64,000 bases of DNA. Source: Pelotomaculum sp. UBA1371 (GTDB taxonomy: Bacteria; Bacillota; Desulfotomaculia; Desulfotomaculales; Pelotomaculaceae). Shown piece after piece: positions 33,432 to 42,920 of this stretch (positions are counted from its first letter, which is position 1; every line of letters begins with the position of its first letter). The DNA is taken from NCBI GenBank assembly GCA_002305915.1, contig DBRJ01000004.1:154742-218741 (forward strand), read 5' to 3'. Both the position numbers and the translations under genes were made by a program. The notes below the pieces were generated by a model. The model was not told the DNA's origin and did not search any database. It was given only the letters and a program-made list of their open reading frames with translations.

Positions 33432-34601
33432 ATGAACAAAGCCAAGCGGATGGATAATCTGGCTTCCGGTGTTTTTAATGAGATGGAAGCAAAAAAACAA
33501 GCTGTAGAGTCAAGGGGGCTCAAGGTGATCGACCTTGGAGTGGGTAGTCCTGACCTCCCGCCCGCTCCCCATATTATTGAAGCTTTTCGACATTCTGTCA
33601 ACAACCCTGCTCACTACCGTTATACCCTGACAGGAACCCGCAGGCTGCACGAAGCTCTGGCAGGTTGGTATAAAAAGAGGTTCAATGTTGATTTAAACCC
33701 GGACAATGAGGTGCTCGTGTTAATGGGCTCCCAGGATGGATTGGCCCATTTGGCCATGGCTTATGTGGACCCGGGCGATATCGCCCTGGTTCCCGATCCC
33801 GGCTATCCAATTTACAGCTTCAGTATCCTGATGGCCGGGGGAGAAATCTACCCGCTGCCGCTTCTTGCAGAAAACCATTTTTTACCTGATTTCAGTAAAA
33901 TACCAGCTGAAATTGCTGCTAAAGCCAAGCTGATTTGGTTGAATTATCCCAATAACCCCGTTGCTGTTTCAGCAAATAGGGAATTTTTTGAACGGGCCGT
34001 CCACTTTGCCCGTAAATACAACATTCTGATTTGTCATGACGTTGCTTATGCTGAACTGGCCTATGACGGTTTTAAGCCTATGAGCTTTTTAGAGGTTCCC
34101 GGAGCCAGGGAAGTAGGTATTGAGTTTTATTCCTTATCCAAAACCTATAACATGGCCGGCTGCCGGATCGGCTTCGCCGTCGGCAACAGTGAAGTCCTGG
34201 CAAACCTGGCTATGATCAAATCCAATATTGATTACGGCGTGTTTCTTCCTGTACAGGAAGCCGGTATTGCAGCCCTGACAGGTCCCCAGGATTGTGTGGC
34301 CAACAACGCCCGGGCCTACCAGAAGCGCAGGGATGTTTTGGTGGACGGCCTGGCCAAATTAGGCTGGAAGATACCAAAGCCGAACGCTTCAATGTTCCTC
34401 TGGGCGCCCCTGCCGCCTGGATATACCTCGTCCACCCTGTTTGTATCCGATTTTTTAAAAAAAACAGGTATTGTTGTTATTCCCGGAGTGGCCTTCGGCA
34501 GCCGGGGGGAGGGATATGTCAGGATTGCCCTGGTTGAGGACGAAAGCATCCTTGTCGAAGCCGTGGAGCGTGTCCGGAAGAACTTTTCATTTAATCCCTA
34601 A
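33432..34601 (+). CDS. dapL: Probable LL-diaminopimelate aminotransferase
   Basis: A fold-type I PLP aminotransferase of 389 residues with the cofactor lysine in YSLSKTYNMAGCRIG, the NYPNNP segment and a C-terminal RIALVEDE region. The pattern around PLPLLAENHFLPDFSKIP resembles the DapL group, which converts tetrahydrodipicolinate straight to LL-diaminopimelate; dapA, dapB, asd and dapG are also in this window and no dapD/dapE is. Related alanine or aspartate aminotransferases cannot be excluded. Confidence 0.65.
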   Translation: MNKAKRMDNLASGVFNEMEAKKQAVESRGLKVIDLGVGSPDLPPAPHIIEAFRHSVNNPAHYRYTLTGTRRLHEALAGWYKKRFNVDLNPDNEVLVLMGSQDGLAHLAMAYVDPGDIALVPDPGYPIYSFSILMAGGEIYPLPLLAENHFLPDFSKIPAEIAAKAKLIWLNYPNNPVAVSANREFFERAVHFARKYNILICHDVAYAELAYDGFKPMSFLEVPGAREVGIEFYSLSKTYNMAGCRIGFAVGNSEVLANLAMIKSNIDYGVFLPVQEAGIAALTGPQDCVANNARAYQKRRDVLVDGLAKLGWKIPKPNASMFLWAPLPPGYTSSTLFVSDFLKKTGIVVIPGVAFGSRGEGYVRIALVEDESILVEAVERVRKNFSFNP

Positions 34602-34712
34602 CCCCTCTTTTGCTCAGCTCTATTACCTGCAGGCTCTTTGAAACCAGCCGATGTCTATTAGCGACAACCCCGGCATATACTAGTTCTGAGATGCCTGTGA
34701 GGTGATGTATCA

Positions 34713-34991
34713 GTGGAAGATAGGGTGGATATTACCTATCTGAGGCGGAGGATCCAAGAACTGGAAGAAAAAATCGAGCAACTGCGTTTGAGCCGCAGGG
34801 TACTGATGAACCTGATTGAAAAAATTGAGAAAGACAAGTTGGGTTTCTTAAGGCGCCTGGAAAAAGAAAACCGCAAACTTCAATTGAACAATTATCGCTA
34901 CGCCCAATGGCTGCTGAGGAAAAACCGTCAGATTGTTGAACTGGAGTCGAAGCTGCAGGAAGATACCCCACATAATTCAGCAAAGAATTAG
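34713..34991 (+). CDS. Small coiled-coil protein
   Basis: A 92-residue, highly charged protein predicted to be almost one continuous helix (YLRRRIQELEEKIEQL onward). GTG 34713 follows GTGAGGTGAT. No family is recognised. It is monocistronic, with a consensus DnaA box overlapping the 3' flank. Confidence 0.65.
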   Translation: MEDRVDITYLRRRIQELEEKIEQLRLSRRVLMNLIEKIEKDKLGFLRRLEKENRKLQLNNYRYAQWLLRKNRQIVELESKLQEDTPHNSAKN

Positions 34992-35000
34992 TTATCCACA
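34992..35000 (+). promoter_or_regulatory. Single consensus DnaA box
   Basis: TTATCCACA, an exact match to the consensus, directly after the stop codon of the coiled-coil gene. No second box or AT-rich unwinding region is near, so it is not an origin. Confidence 0.5.
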
Positions 35001-35074
35001 GATCTATGCACAATGTGCCATAAAATGTTAATATTGGCAAAATACGATATTAGTCACAAAAAAGCGACACCCTG

Positions 35075-35097
35075 GACCCGGAGTGGGTCTTTTTTTT
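35075..35097 (+). terminator. Terminator before the DUF3842 gene
   Basis: GACCC (35075-35079) pairs with GGGTC (35085-35089), followed by eight T residues. Confidence 0.75.
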
Positions 35098-35108
35098 ATG
35101 GTCGTTTA

Positions 35109-35117
35109 TGGTATAAT
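35109..35117 (+). promoter_or_regulatory. Extended -10 promoter of the DUF3842 gene
   Basis: TGG followed by a perfect TATAAT (35112-35117), about 78 bases before the start codon. Confidence 0.6.
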
Positions 35118-35194
35118 GCTCTATGATCTTAGATTCAAACTGTAAAAACTAAATTCTATTACATACTTTGTAATGTTCAAAAAGGCGGTGGATT

Positions 35195-35605
35195 ATGCGA
35201 ATTGCGATAATTGACGGACAGGGCGGGGGGATTGGCAAGCACATTACCGAAAAACTCCGCCGGGAGTTGCCTGAACATATTGAGTTCCTTGCTCTTGGCA
35301 CCAATGCACTGGCAACTTCGGTGATGCTGCGGGCCGGGGCTAATGAAGGAGCTACCGGTGAAAGCGCCGTCATTTATAATGCCGCAAAGGTGGACCTAAT
35401 TGTAGGCCCCATCAGCATTCTTTTGCCAAACGCCATGCTTGGAGAATTATCCCCCCGCATGGCGGAAGCCATCGCCTCAAGTCCCGCCCACAAGATTCTT
35501 TTGCCACTGAACCGCTCGGGTATTGAAATTGTTGGATTAAAATCTGAACCGCTGCCTCACTTGATTGAGGAACTGGTAAGAAGGGTAAAAGAATTTATGG
35601 CTTGA
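35195..35605 (+). CDS. DUF3842 family protein
   Basis: A 136-residue protein with a glycine-rich N-terminal loop (IIDGQGGGIGKHI, about 5-17) like a nucleotide-binding Rossmann turn, then a small alpha/beta fold. DUF3842 proteins are common in Clostridia and of unknown function. ATG follows AAGGCGGTGG. It lies directly upstream of the cobalamin riboswitch but is outside its control. Confidence 0.8.
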   Translation: MRIAIIDGQGGGIGKHITEKLRRELPEHIEFLALGTNALATSVMLRAGANEGATGESAVIYNAAKVDLIVGPISILLPNAMLGELSPRMAEAIASSPAHKILLPLNRSGIEIVGLKSEPLPHLIEELVRRVKEFMA

Positions 35606-35673
35606 TTTATCATTAAGCGTTTGCTTTTATGGCAGGATTCCTGCTTTAAGTATAGAATATATTACATATTAAG

Positions 35674-35822
35674 CCACAGGTCCCCGTAGTGAGGGATAAT
35701 TGGGGAATCAGGTGTAAAACCTGAGCGGTCCCGCCACTGTAACCGGCATAAAGTTTCAACCCCGGAACGGGCTTGTTTTGAGTCCAACTTCATCTGCCGG
35801 AAGCCAGGATACCTGCCTGTGG
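35674..35822 (+). promoter_or_regulatory. Cobalamin (B12) riboswitch aptamer
   Basis: The closing stem CCACAGG (35674-35680) pairs with CCTGTGG (35816-35822). Inside are the conserved GCCACTGTAACC and the B12 box AAGCCAGGATACCTGCC. These are hallmark elements of the adenosylcobalamin aptamer. It controls the cobU-to-cobC operon. Confidence 0.95.
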
Positions 35823-35875
35823 TTTTCGCCCGGTACCTTCGAGGCAAAGGGGTCGGCGGGTAATATTGCCCGGTA

Positions 35876-35915
35876 ACAACCTTCGCTCCCTAAGGAACGG
35901 GGGTTGTCTGTTTTT
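35876..35915 (+). terminator. Expression-platform terminator of the riboswitch
   Basis: ACAACC (35876-35881) pairs with GGTTGT (35902-35907), extended by inner pairs, followed by CTGTTTTT. Bound cobalamin would favour this hairpin and stop transcription before cobU. Confidence 0.75.
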
Positions 35916-35941
35916 ATCCTGGTTAACTGGCTGGTGAAATA

Positions 35942-36535
35942 ATGAAAGGCAAGATGATCCTTGTCCTGGGAGGAGCCAGGAGCGGAAAAAGCGATTTCGC
36001 CGAGAGACAGGCGGTCCAGCTGGGAAAACGCGTTGTTTATATTGCAACCTCTGCCGTGAAGGATGGGGAAATGGCGGAACGGGTGCAAAAACACCAAGCG
36101 AGGAGGCCTGCTTCCTGGGAAACAGTTGAAGAGGAAAAAAACGTTATAGATGTGATTAGAAGGGGACATAAAGGTGATGTTTACCTCCTGGACTGCGTTA
36201 CCCTTTGGATTACCAATTTACTTCTGGATGAGTGCACTCCGTTACCGGATGCTCCAGCTTCCTATGAAGATGTTCCGGTTTCCTCAGAAAAAGAAGCATG
36301 GATCCTGAAGCAGGCCAACCTTTTGGGAGACTCGGTAAGCAACGGAGCAGACCTGATTGTCGTTTCCAACGAAACCGGGCTGGGTCTTGTCCCAGAGTAT
36401 CCCCTGGGTAGAGTTTTCCGGGATCTGACCGGAAAGGTCAACCAAATTCTGGCCTCTAAAGCTGAAGAGGTTTATTTTGTTATTGCCGGACTTCCCCTTA
36501 GGATTAAACCTTTCGCCGGGTTAAAAATGGAGTGA
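35942..36535 (+). CDS. cobU: Adenosylcobinamide kinase/guanylyltransferase
   Basis: Phosphorylates adenosylcobinamide and transfers GMP to it, activating it for lower-ligand attachment. The 197 residues have P-loop GGARSGKS near the N-terminus, the guanylylation-site segment VQKHQARRP, and LLDCVTLWITN and SNETGLGLVP typical of CobU. The ribosome-binding site (GGTGA) is short. It is the first gene after the riboswitch. Confidence 0.94.
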   Translation: MKGKMILVLGGARSGKSDFAERQAVQLGKRVVYIATSAVKDGEMAERVQKHQARRPASWETVEEEKNVIDVIRRGHKGDVYLLDCVTLWITNLLLDECTPLPDAPASYEDVPVSSEKEAWILKQANLLGDSVSNGADLIVVSNETGLGLVPEYPLGRVFRDLTGKVNQILASKAEEVYFVIAGLPLRIKPFAGLKME

Positions 36536-36542
36536 TGGCAGA

Positions 36543-38114
36543 ATGAAAACTAAGTCAATCATGGTTCAGGGAACTGCTTCCCACGTAGGAAAAAGTGTAC
36601 TGGTTGCTGCGCTGTGCCGTATTTTTGTGCAGGATGGCTATCGTGTAGCCCCTTTTAAATCCCAAAATATGGCACTTAACTCCTATGTTACCAAAGACGG
36701 CGGAGAAATGGGCCGTGCCCAGGCTGTCCAGGCTGAAGCAGCCGGGATAGAACCCACCGTTGATATGAATCCGATACTTCTAAAGCCCACAGGAAATGCT
36801 TCTTCCCAGGTCGTGGTCCTGGGCCGGCCGGCAGGTAATTTCCCCGCCCAAAAGTATCATACTGAATTTGCGCCCGGCGCCCTGGACATCATTGAAGGGG
36901 CGTTGGACCGGCTGAGGATGGAAAACGATCTGATTATCATCGAAGGAGCTGGAAGTCCCGCTGAAGTGAATCTTCAGGAACATGAAATTGTGAACATGCG
37001 CATAGCCAGGATGGCCGGCGCACCGGTTCTCCTGGTTGCGGACATTGATAAAGGCGGCGCCCTGGCCTCCCTGGTGGGCACCCTGGAACTTGTTGAACCG
37101 GAGGATCGGGACCGGATCGTGGGGTTTATAATTAATAAGTTCCGCGGGGACCTTAATTTATTCCGGCCTGCCGTCGATTTTCTGGAAAAGAAGACGGGCA
37201 AGCCGGTTTTGGGTGTGGTCCCGTATTTTCAGGATTTCCGGATCCAGGAGGAAGATACGATACCTGAGGACAGAAGCAGGGGTGAACAGGTGGAGGGGCT
37301 GGGAGCAGTTGAGATAGCTGTAATCCGTCTGCCGCATATTTCTAACTTTACAGATTTTGATTCCCTGGAAGATGAGCCTGATGTCCGTCTCCGTTATATT
37401 GGCGGCAATGACTCTTTAGGTCGTCCTGATCTGATTATCCTGCCGGGCAGTAAAAACACAATTGAAGACCTGGCCTTTTTAAACCGCTCGGGACTGGCCG
37501 GCCAAATCCTGGAGCACCGGCGGGCAGGCACACCCGTAATTGGAATTTGCGGCGGCTTTCAAATGCTTGGCAGGGAATTAAACGATCCCCTTCACACTGA
37601 GTCGGAGTTCACCCAAATAAAAGGACTTGGCCTGCTGGACATATCCACCACCTTTACACCCGACAAGATTACCAATCAGGTTGAGGCTGAAGTGGCAGGT
37701 TCCGGCTTTTTTTTATACGGGGCGCCCTCATCCAGGGTCACGGGCTATGAAATCCACATGGGCAGAACAGAGTTGGCTCCCGACCTGAGACCTGCCTTTA
37801 CTATCCTGGCGAGGTCAGGGGAGAAAGTTTATTTCCCCGATGGCGCTGTCAGCCGGGACGGGCTGGTGTTCGGTACATATATTCACGGCATCTTTGACAG
37901 CGATGGCTTTCGCAGGCATATAGTCAACATCCTGCGCGGAAAGAAAGGGCTTGAACCCCTTGCGGCCTCCGGAACCACATCCGTACTGGAACAAAGGCGC
38001 CAGGATTATGACAAGCTGGCAGCATTGGTTCGCGGCAGCCTTGATTTACAGAAATTATACCAGGTGGTGGGGCTGGCAGGCCCCGCCCCCGGTGGGAAAC
38101 AAAAATGCCTTTAA
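36543..38114 (+). CDS. cbiP: Cobyric acid synthase
   Basis: Amidates four carboxyl groups of adenosylcobyrinic a,c-diamide using glutamine and ATP. In 523 residues: an N-terminal ATPase domain with GTASHVGKS, and a C-terminal class I glutamine amidotransferase domain with nucleophile Cys in GICGGFQMLG and His in YIHGIFD. It is 7 bases after cobU and overlaps cbiB by 10 bases. Confidence 0.95.
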   Translation: MKTKSIMVQGTASHVGKSVLVAALCRIFVQDGYRVAPFKSQNMALNSYVTKDGGEMGRAQAVQAEAAGIEPTVDMNPILLKPTGNASSQVVVLGRPAGNFPAQKYHTEFAPGALDIIEGALDRLRMENDLIIIEGAGSPAEVNLQEHEIVNMRIARMAGAPVLLVADIDKGGALASLVGTLELVEPEDRDRIVGFIINKFRGDLNLFRPAVDFLEKKTGKPVLGVVPYFQDFRIQEEDTIPEDRSRGEQVEGLGAVEIAVIRLPHISNFTDFDSLEDEPDVRLRYIGGNDSLGRPDLIILPGSKNTIEDLAFLNRSGLAGQILEHRRAGTPVIGICGGFQMLGRELNDPLHTESEFTQIKGLGLLDISTTFTPDKITNQVEAEVAGSGFFLYGAPSSRVTGYEIHMGRTELAPDLRPAFTILARSGEKVYFPDGAVSRDGLVFGTYIHGIFDSDGFRRHIVNILRGKKGLEPLAASGTTSVLEQRRQDYDKLAALVRGSLDLQKLYQVVGLAGPAPGGKQKCL

Positions 38115-39070
38115 ATGCAGGTTGCCAGGTTTTCCTGGCCTATTTGCTGGACCTGGCTCTGGGAGACCCGCGGTGGCTACCCCACCCGGTGGTCTTCATC
38201 GGCAAGGCCATTGAATTTCTTGAACGCTTGCTCCGTCTTGCAGTTAAAAGCCCGGCTCTCTTACGGGCGGCCGGAGCTTTGACGGCTTTTATGATTGTAG
38301 GCGGAAGCTGGCTTTTTATTTTCTTCCTGCTGCAGTGGTCCAGTTCCTTGAACCAGTGGCTGGGGAAGGCACTCTCCATCTGGCTCATTTATACTACACT
38401 CGCTGCGCGGGGCCTGGCCGGTGCTGCGAAAGAGGTCTATTCAGCTTTAGTTAAAGGGGACCTGGCCGAAGCCCGGCGAAAAGTAGGCTGGATTGTCGGC
38501 AGGGACACGGATAAGATGGATGACAGAAGTGTTACCAGGGCAACCGTAGAAACTGTAGCCGAAAATATTGTAGATGGAATCATATCTCCAATGTTTTACG
38601 CGCTAATCGGAGGCGCCCCCCTGGCTATGGCCTACCGGGCCGTGAACACCCTGGACTCCATGCTGGGCTATAAGAATGAGCGTTATATCGACTTTGGAAG
38701 GGCTTCAGCACGCCTGGACGACCTGGCCAATTACATCCCGGCGCGCCTGACGGGGCTGCTCTTGCTGGCAGCCGCCTTCCTCTTGAGGATGCGTCCCAAA
38801 AGAGCGCTGACGGCCATAATCCGGGATTCCCGGCGCCATCCCAGCCCCAACAGCGGCATTCCGGAAGCAGCGGTAGCCGGCTCCCTGGGGATCCGCTTGG
38901 GAGGTTTAAACTATTACCAGGGCCGCGAGTCTTTCCGGGCTTATATGGGCGAAGACCTGGTTCCCCTGAAGCCCGTCCATATTCTCCAGACGGTAAAACT
39001 GATGTATCTGACCTCGGTACTTATGGTCCTGGCAGGAATGCTTGTTTTTTGTCTAAGTTTTATAGATTAA
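38105..39070 (+). CDS. cbiB: Adenosylcobinamide-phosphate synthase
   Basis: A membrane protein that attaches aminopropanol or its phosphate to cobyric acid. The 321 residues contain several membrane helices and the family segments DLALGDPRWLPHPV, GRDTDKMD, ETVAENIVDGIISPMFYAL and YKNERYIDFGRASAR. The ATG at 38105 overlaps the end of cbiP. Confidence 0.94.
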   Translation: MPLNAGCQVFLAYLLDLALGDPRWLPHPVVFIGKAIEFLERLLRLAVKSPALLRAAGALTAFMIVGGSWLFIFFLLQWSSSLNQWLGKALSIWLIYTTLAARGLAGAAKEVYSALVKGDLAEARRKVGWIVGRDTDKMDDRSVTRATVETVAENIVDGIISPMFYALIGGAPLAMAYRAVNTLDSMLGYKNERYIDFGRASARLDDLANYIPARLTGLLLLAAAFLLRMRPKRALTAIIRDSRRHPSPNSGIPEAAVAGSLGIRLGGLNYYQGRESFRAYMGEDLVPLKPVHILQTVKLMYLTSVLMVLAGMLVFCLSFID

Positions 39071-39089
39071 CAACAGGGAGCGCTCTATA

Positions 39090-39839
39090 TTGAAAAGCAT
39101 TCTCTTCGCTTTCTACCAGTTGACAAGGCTGCCCTTACCCTGCGTGATTTTTGAGGAAAAGTCCTGCGGCCGTTCCACAGCTTTTTTCCCGGCCGTGGGT
39201 CTTCTCCTGGGTTTAATCCTGGCAGCGCTTGCCTGGGCGGCACAGTGGTGCTTTCCTGAACAGGTCAGGGCCGCCCTGCTTGTAACAGGCCTGATCGTTT
39301 TGACTGGAGGCATTCACCTGGACGGCTTCATGGACAGCATTGACGGCCTCCTCAGCGGCCGCCCCCGGGAAAGAAAGCTTGAAATCATGCGGGATAGCCG
39401 GGTGGGCGCTTTCGGTGTCACCGGAGCTGTTTGCCTGCTGCTCACAAAGTACACTCTGATTCTGGGATTGCCCGGCCAGAGCTTAACCTGGGTGCTGATT
39501 ACAGTGCCCGTTCTGAGCCGGTGGAGCATGGTTTTTGCCATAACTGCCTTTCCCTATGCCAGGCTGGAAGGTCTGGGGAAGGTATACGCAGTCTATGCCG
39601 GCAGGAAGGAGCTGCTTATCGCAACCTTGATTGCGGCCCTGGTGGCCGGATTAACCTTAAACCTGCTGGGCGCCTGGCTGATGTTTGCGGGAGCGGCTTT
39701 TACCTACCTGGTCTGCAGGAGAATATCCCGCGCCCTGGGCGGACTAACGGGCGACATCTACGGCTTTATCAATGAAATGACAGAGGTTGTTTTGCTCACA
39801 GCCGTATATCCTTACCTGCAGTTGAACGCCGGAATCTAA
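39090..39839 (+). CDS. cobS: Adenosylcobinamide-GDP ribazoletransferase
   Basis: Joins adenosylcobinamide-GDP to alpha-ribazole, the last assembly step, in the membrane. The 249-residue polytopic protein has the CobS signature GGIHLDGFMDSIDGL and the DSRVGAFG segment. TTG 39090 follows CAGGGAG at a slightly long distance. Confidence 0.93.
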   Translation: MKSILFAFYQLTRLPLPCVIFEEKSCGRSTAFFPAVGLLLGLILAALAWAAQWCFPEQVRAALLVTGLIVLTGGIHLDGFMDSIDGLLSGRPRERKLEIMRDSRVGAFGVTGAVCLLLTKYTLILGLPGQSLTWVLITVPVLSRWSMVFAITAFPYARLEGLGKVYAVYAGRKELLIATLIAALVAGLTLNLLGAWLMFAGAAFTYLVCRRISRALGGLTGDIYGFINEMTEVVLLTAVYPYLQLNAGI

Positions 39840-39886
39840 ACTATACCAGGGCATCAACCTGTAAATTATTGGAAGGAGTTTTCATC

Positions 39887-40984
39887 GTGCAGGACCTGGA
39901 GCACATTCACGGGGGGAACATCAATCTCGCCTCCCGCAAGTATAATCTCCCCGTTCATAAATTGCTGGATTTCAGCGCCAACATCAATCCCCTGGGACCT
40001 TCACCTAAATCAATTACAGCAGTCATGGACAACCTGAGCCTGATCAACAGCTATCCTGACCCGGACTGCCGGGAGCTTAAGGCTGTGCTGGCGAGCCACC
40101 TGGGCGTGTGGGAAGAACTGCTGCTCATGGGAAACGGGGCCGCAGAGTTAATTTACCTGCTTGTACGTGTACTTGGAGTTAAGAAGGCCTTAATCCCGGT
40201 TCCCACTTTCAGTGAGTACGGCCTGGCCGTGCTGAGCCAGGGGGGTGAAGTGCTGAATGTTACGCTGGACGAAAAAAACAGGTTTAGCCTCCCTTTAGAT
40301 CATCTCGTCAAGTCTTTGGACCAGGTGGACCTTGTTTTCATCTGCAACCCCAATAACCCCACAGGCCGCCTTCTGGACGGTAAAACAGTTGAATACATCC
40401 TGGATAAAGCTTTCAGCAAAGGTGTTATGGTCCTTGTAGATGAAGCTTTTATGGACTTCATCCCAGAAAAAGAACGTTTTTCGGTGATGAAAAGGGTGGG
40501 GGATTTCCCAAATCTCGCCGTCCTTTACTCCCTGACCAAGTTTTTCGGCATACCCGGCCTGCGACTCGGGGCAATTGCAGCTTCAGTAAAACTGATCAGA
40601 CGGATGAATGCTGCCAAAGACCCCTGGAATGTAAATGTGCTGGCTCAGGTGGCCGGTGCCGCCGGCCTGCGCGACCATGACTATATGGAAAGGACGGTCA
40701 GGTTGGTGCGTCAGGAAAAACAATTTCTCTTCCGCGAACTGAACCGCTTGCAAGGTTTGCAACCACTGCCCGGCGCCGCCAATTTTTTCCTGGTTAAGAT
40801 CACAGAGAGCGGGCTGACCTCAGGTAAACTTACGGAACTGCTGGGCAGGCGGGGAATTATGGTCAGAGACTGCGCCGGTTTTTCAGGACTGGAGGAGCGT
40901 TACATCCGGCTGGCGGTGAAAACACATGCGGAGAATATCAAGTTAATTCATGCTCTTAAGTCAATCCGGGAGGAGATTTGTTAA
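39887..40984 (+). CDS. cobD: Threonine-phosphate decarboxylase
   Basis: Makes aminopropanol phosphate, the substrate used by CbiB. A PLP enzyme related to histidinol-phosphate aminotransferase; in 365 residues it shows LDFSANINPLGPS, CNPNNPTG and the PLP lysine in SLTKFFGIPGLRLG. GTG 39887 lies 8 bases after AAGGAG. Its place between cobS and cobC decides for this role over a histidine pathway enzyme. Confidence 0.88.
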   Translation: MQDLEHIHGGNINLASRKYNLPVHKLLDFSANINPLGPSPKSITAVMDNLSLINSYPDPDCRELKAVLASHLGVWEELLLMGNGAAELIYLLVRVLGVKKALIPVPTFSEYGLAVLSQGGEVLNVTLDEKNRFSLPLDHLVKSLDQVDLVFICNPNNPTGRLLDGKTVEYILDKAFSKGVMVLVDEAFMDFIPEKERFSVMKRVGDFPNLAVLYSLTKFFGIPGLRLGAIAASVKLIRRMNAAKDPWNVNVLAQVAGAAGLRDHDYMERTVRLVRQEKQFLFRELNRLQGLQPLPGAANFFLVKITESGLTSGKLTELLGRRGIMVRDCAGFSGLEERYIRLAVKTHAENIKLIHALKSIREEIC

Positions 40985-41623
40985 ATGAGCTGCCGTGTTT
41001 ATCTAGTCAGGCATGGAGAAACAGAGTGGAATACCATCATGAAAGCTCAGGGGCATTCTGATGTACCCCTTTCGGATGCCGGTCGCCGTCAGGCGGATTG
41101 CCTCGGTAAGCGTCTGGCAACGGAAAAATTCAAGGGTTTATATGCCAGCGATTTAAAAAGGGCCAGGGAAACTGCCGCAATTATTTCCAAGCATCAGCAG
41201 CACAACTGCCCGGCAATAGAAACCCTTCCCGAATTAAGGGAACTTAATTTTGGGGAATGGGAGGGCATGACCATGCAGGAAGTTGCAGCGCTTTTTAATG
41301 ATGACCTTAAACGGTGGTGGGAAAATCCTGTGTCCGTAAGGATCCCCGGCGGTGAAACCATGGGTGAGCTGGCCGATAGATGTCTGGGCGCCCTTAAACA
41401 GATCGTTCGCCGCCACAACGGAGGAAATGTCCTGATCGTAACCCACGGCGGGCCCATCAGAACCATTACAGCCAGCGTCCTGGAAATGGATTTGAACAAA
41501 TACTGGCGACTCCAGATGGATAACGCCTGTCTCAGTATTATCGACTTCCCCCAGTGGGAAAAGGGCATTCTTATGCTCTTTAACGACTGCAGCCATCTTA
41601 CCTTTACGGGCAATCAAAAATAG
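40985..41623 (+). CDS. cobC: Alpha-ribazole phosphatase (histidine phosphatase)
   Basis: Dephosphorylates alpha-ribazole phosphate or cobalamin phosphate. The 212 residues contain the phosphoglycerate-mutase-like motif VRHGETEWN and THGGPI with the second active-site histidine. ATG follows the cobD stop codon directly. The family is broad, and the operon context supplies the name. Confidence 0.85.
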   Translation: MSCRVYLVRHGETEWNTIMKAQGHSDVPLSDAGRRQADCLGKRLATEKFKGLYASDLKRARETAAIISKHQQHNCPAIETLPELRELNFGEWEGMTMQEVAALFNDDLKRWWENPVSVRIPGGETMGELADRCLGALKQIVRRHNGGNVLIVTHGGPIRTITASVLEMDLNKYWRLQMDNACLSIIDFPQWEKGILMLFNDCSHLTFTGNQK

Positions 41624-41662
41624 GGAACTTCACGGCACCAACTTACGAGCGAAACAGGGGGA

Positions 41663-42808
41663 TTAAACTCTAGAAAACAATATTTGCCCTCCTGCTATTA
41701 CCAGATGGAGATTATAATCATGGTCCAGCAGTAAAACGTCTGCGTCAAATCCTTCGGCAATCTGCCCTTTACTGGTTAGGCCCAGAATACGGGCAGGGTT
41801 CGTAGAAGCGAGGCGCATGGCCTGCGGTAAGGTGAGACCGCATGAACGGGCCATATTTTTCACGGCAGCCAACAAGGGAACGGTGCTCCCCGCCAGCCTG
41901 CCACCAGCCATGGTTGCCTTGTTCCTGCTGACTTCAAGATCCCGGCCCCACAACCTGTAACGCCCTTCCGGCAGGCCTGCCACTGCTACAGCATCGCTGA
42001 TTAACAACAAATCTTCTCTTTTTAGCTGCCACAGCATTTTTAACAAACAGGGATGAATATGCACACCGTCAGCAATAACATCTACAGAAAAACCATCGGA
42101 GAAAATGGCTGCCCCTGCGGGTCCCGGTTTCCTGTGATGCAGCCCGGCCATGGCGTTAAAAATATGGGTGACATGCCTTAAGCCCAGTTGCCCGGCTTTA
42201 AGGGTTTCTTCGAAGGTTGCCCCTGAATGGCCCACTGCGGGAATAACCCCACTGGCAGCTAACATTTCTACAACCTCCAGTCCACCCGGCAGCTCAGGGG
42301 CCAGGGTTGTGACTTTGACCGTCCCGCACCCTGTGGCCAGTAGCTCTTCAGCAATTTTCAAGTCAGGCTGTTTCAAGGTTTTTTGTTCCATTGCCCCGTT
42401 GAAACGCGGGTTTAAAAACGGGCCCTCCAGGTGTGTGCCCAGGACCCGAGCCCCCTTTTCCTGCCCGGCATATCGCGCCACCGCAGCCAGAGCATCAGCC
42501 ATTTGCTCCAGTGGCGCCGTTGCAACAGCAGCAACAAGCCCGGTGGTACCGCACCTTCCATGGTAAGCAGTGATTTGCTCCAGGGATTCGCGGGTGCCGT
42601 CCAATACGTCGGCGCCGTACCCACCATGCACATGAAGATCAATTAATCCCGGGGCAATATAAAGACCTTCGGCAGATATGGTTTTTACCCCGGAAAGCTC
42701 CTCGCCGGTTTTTAAAAACCTTATTTTACCCTTTGATACGGCCAGACGGTTGTTGGGCTCAAGGGTCCCGGTCACTATCGTACCGCCGCAGATAATAAAT
42801 TCATCCAT
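41663..42808 (-). CDS. nagA: N-acetylglucosamine-6-phosphate deacetylase
   Basis: Removes acetate from N-acetylglucosamine 6-phosphate in amino-sugar or cell-wall recycling. The 381-residue amidohydrolase shows metal-binding DLHVHGG, THLEGPF, GHSGATFEE, HIFNAMAGLHHR and the catalytic aspartate in ISDAV. ATG 42808 is 8 bases after GCGGTGA; a GTG at 42820 overlaps that site. No nagB or sugar transporter gene adjoins it. Confidence 0.92.
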   Translation of the reverse strand: MDEFIICGGTIVTGTLEPNNRLAVSKGKIRFLKTGEELSGVKTISAEGLYIAPGLIDLHVHGGYGADVLDGTRESLEQITAYHGRCGTTGLVAAVATAPLEQMADALAAVARYAGQEKGARVLGTHLEGPFLNPRFNGAMEQKTLKQPDLKIAEELLATGCGTVKVTTLAPELPGGLEVVEMLAASGVIPAVGHSGATFEETLKAGQLGLRHVTHIFNAMAGLHHRKPGPAGAAIFSDGFSVDVIADGVHIHPCLLKMLWQLKREDLLLISDAVAVAGLPEGRYRLWGRDLEVSRNKATMAGGRLAGSTVPLLAAVKNMARSCGLTLPQAMRLASTNPARILGLTSKGQIAEGFDADVLLLDHDYNLHLVIAGGQILFSRV

Positions 42809-42920
42809 GTTCCGAATCACCGCCTCTCGTCTGACCAGTCACCCTCTTTGGAGTTATGCCGGCCGAAACGCATTGATTTGCCTCCCCGTGGAACAATAAA
42901 CATAAAAGGGAGGTGTTTTT

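Noticed and set aside
34992..35194. A replication origin near the DnaA box
   Set aside because: Only one box, with no cluster, no AT-rich unwinding element and no dnaA gene.
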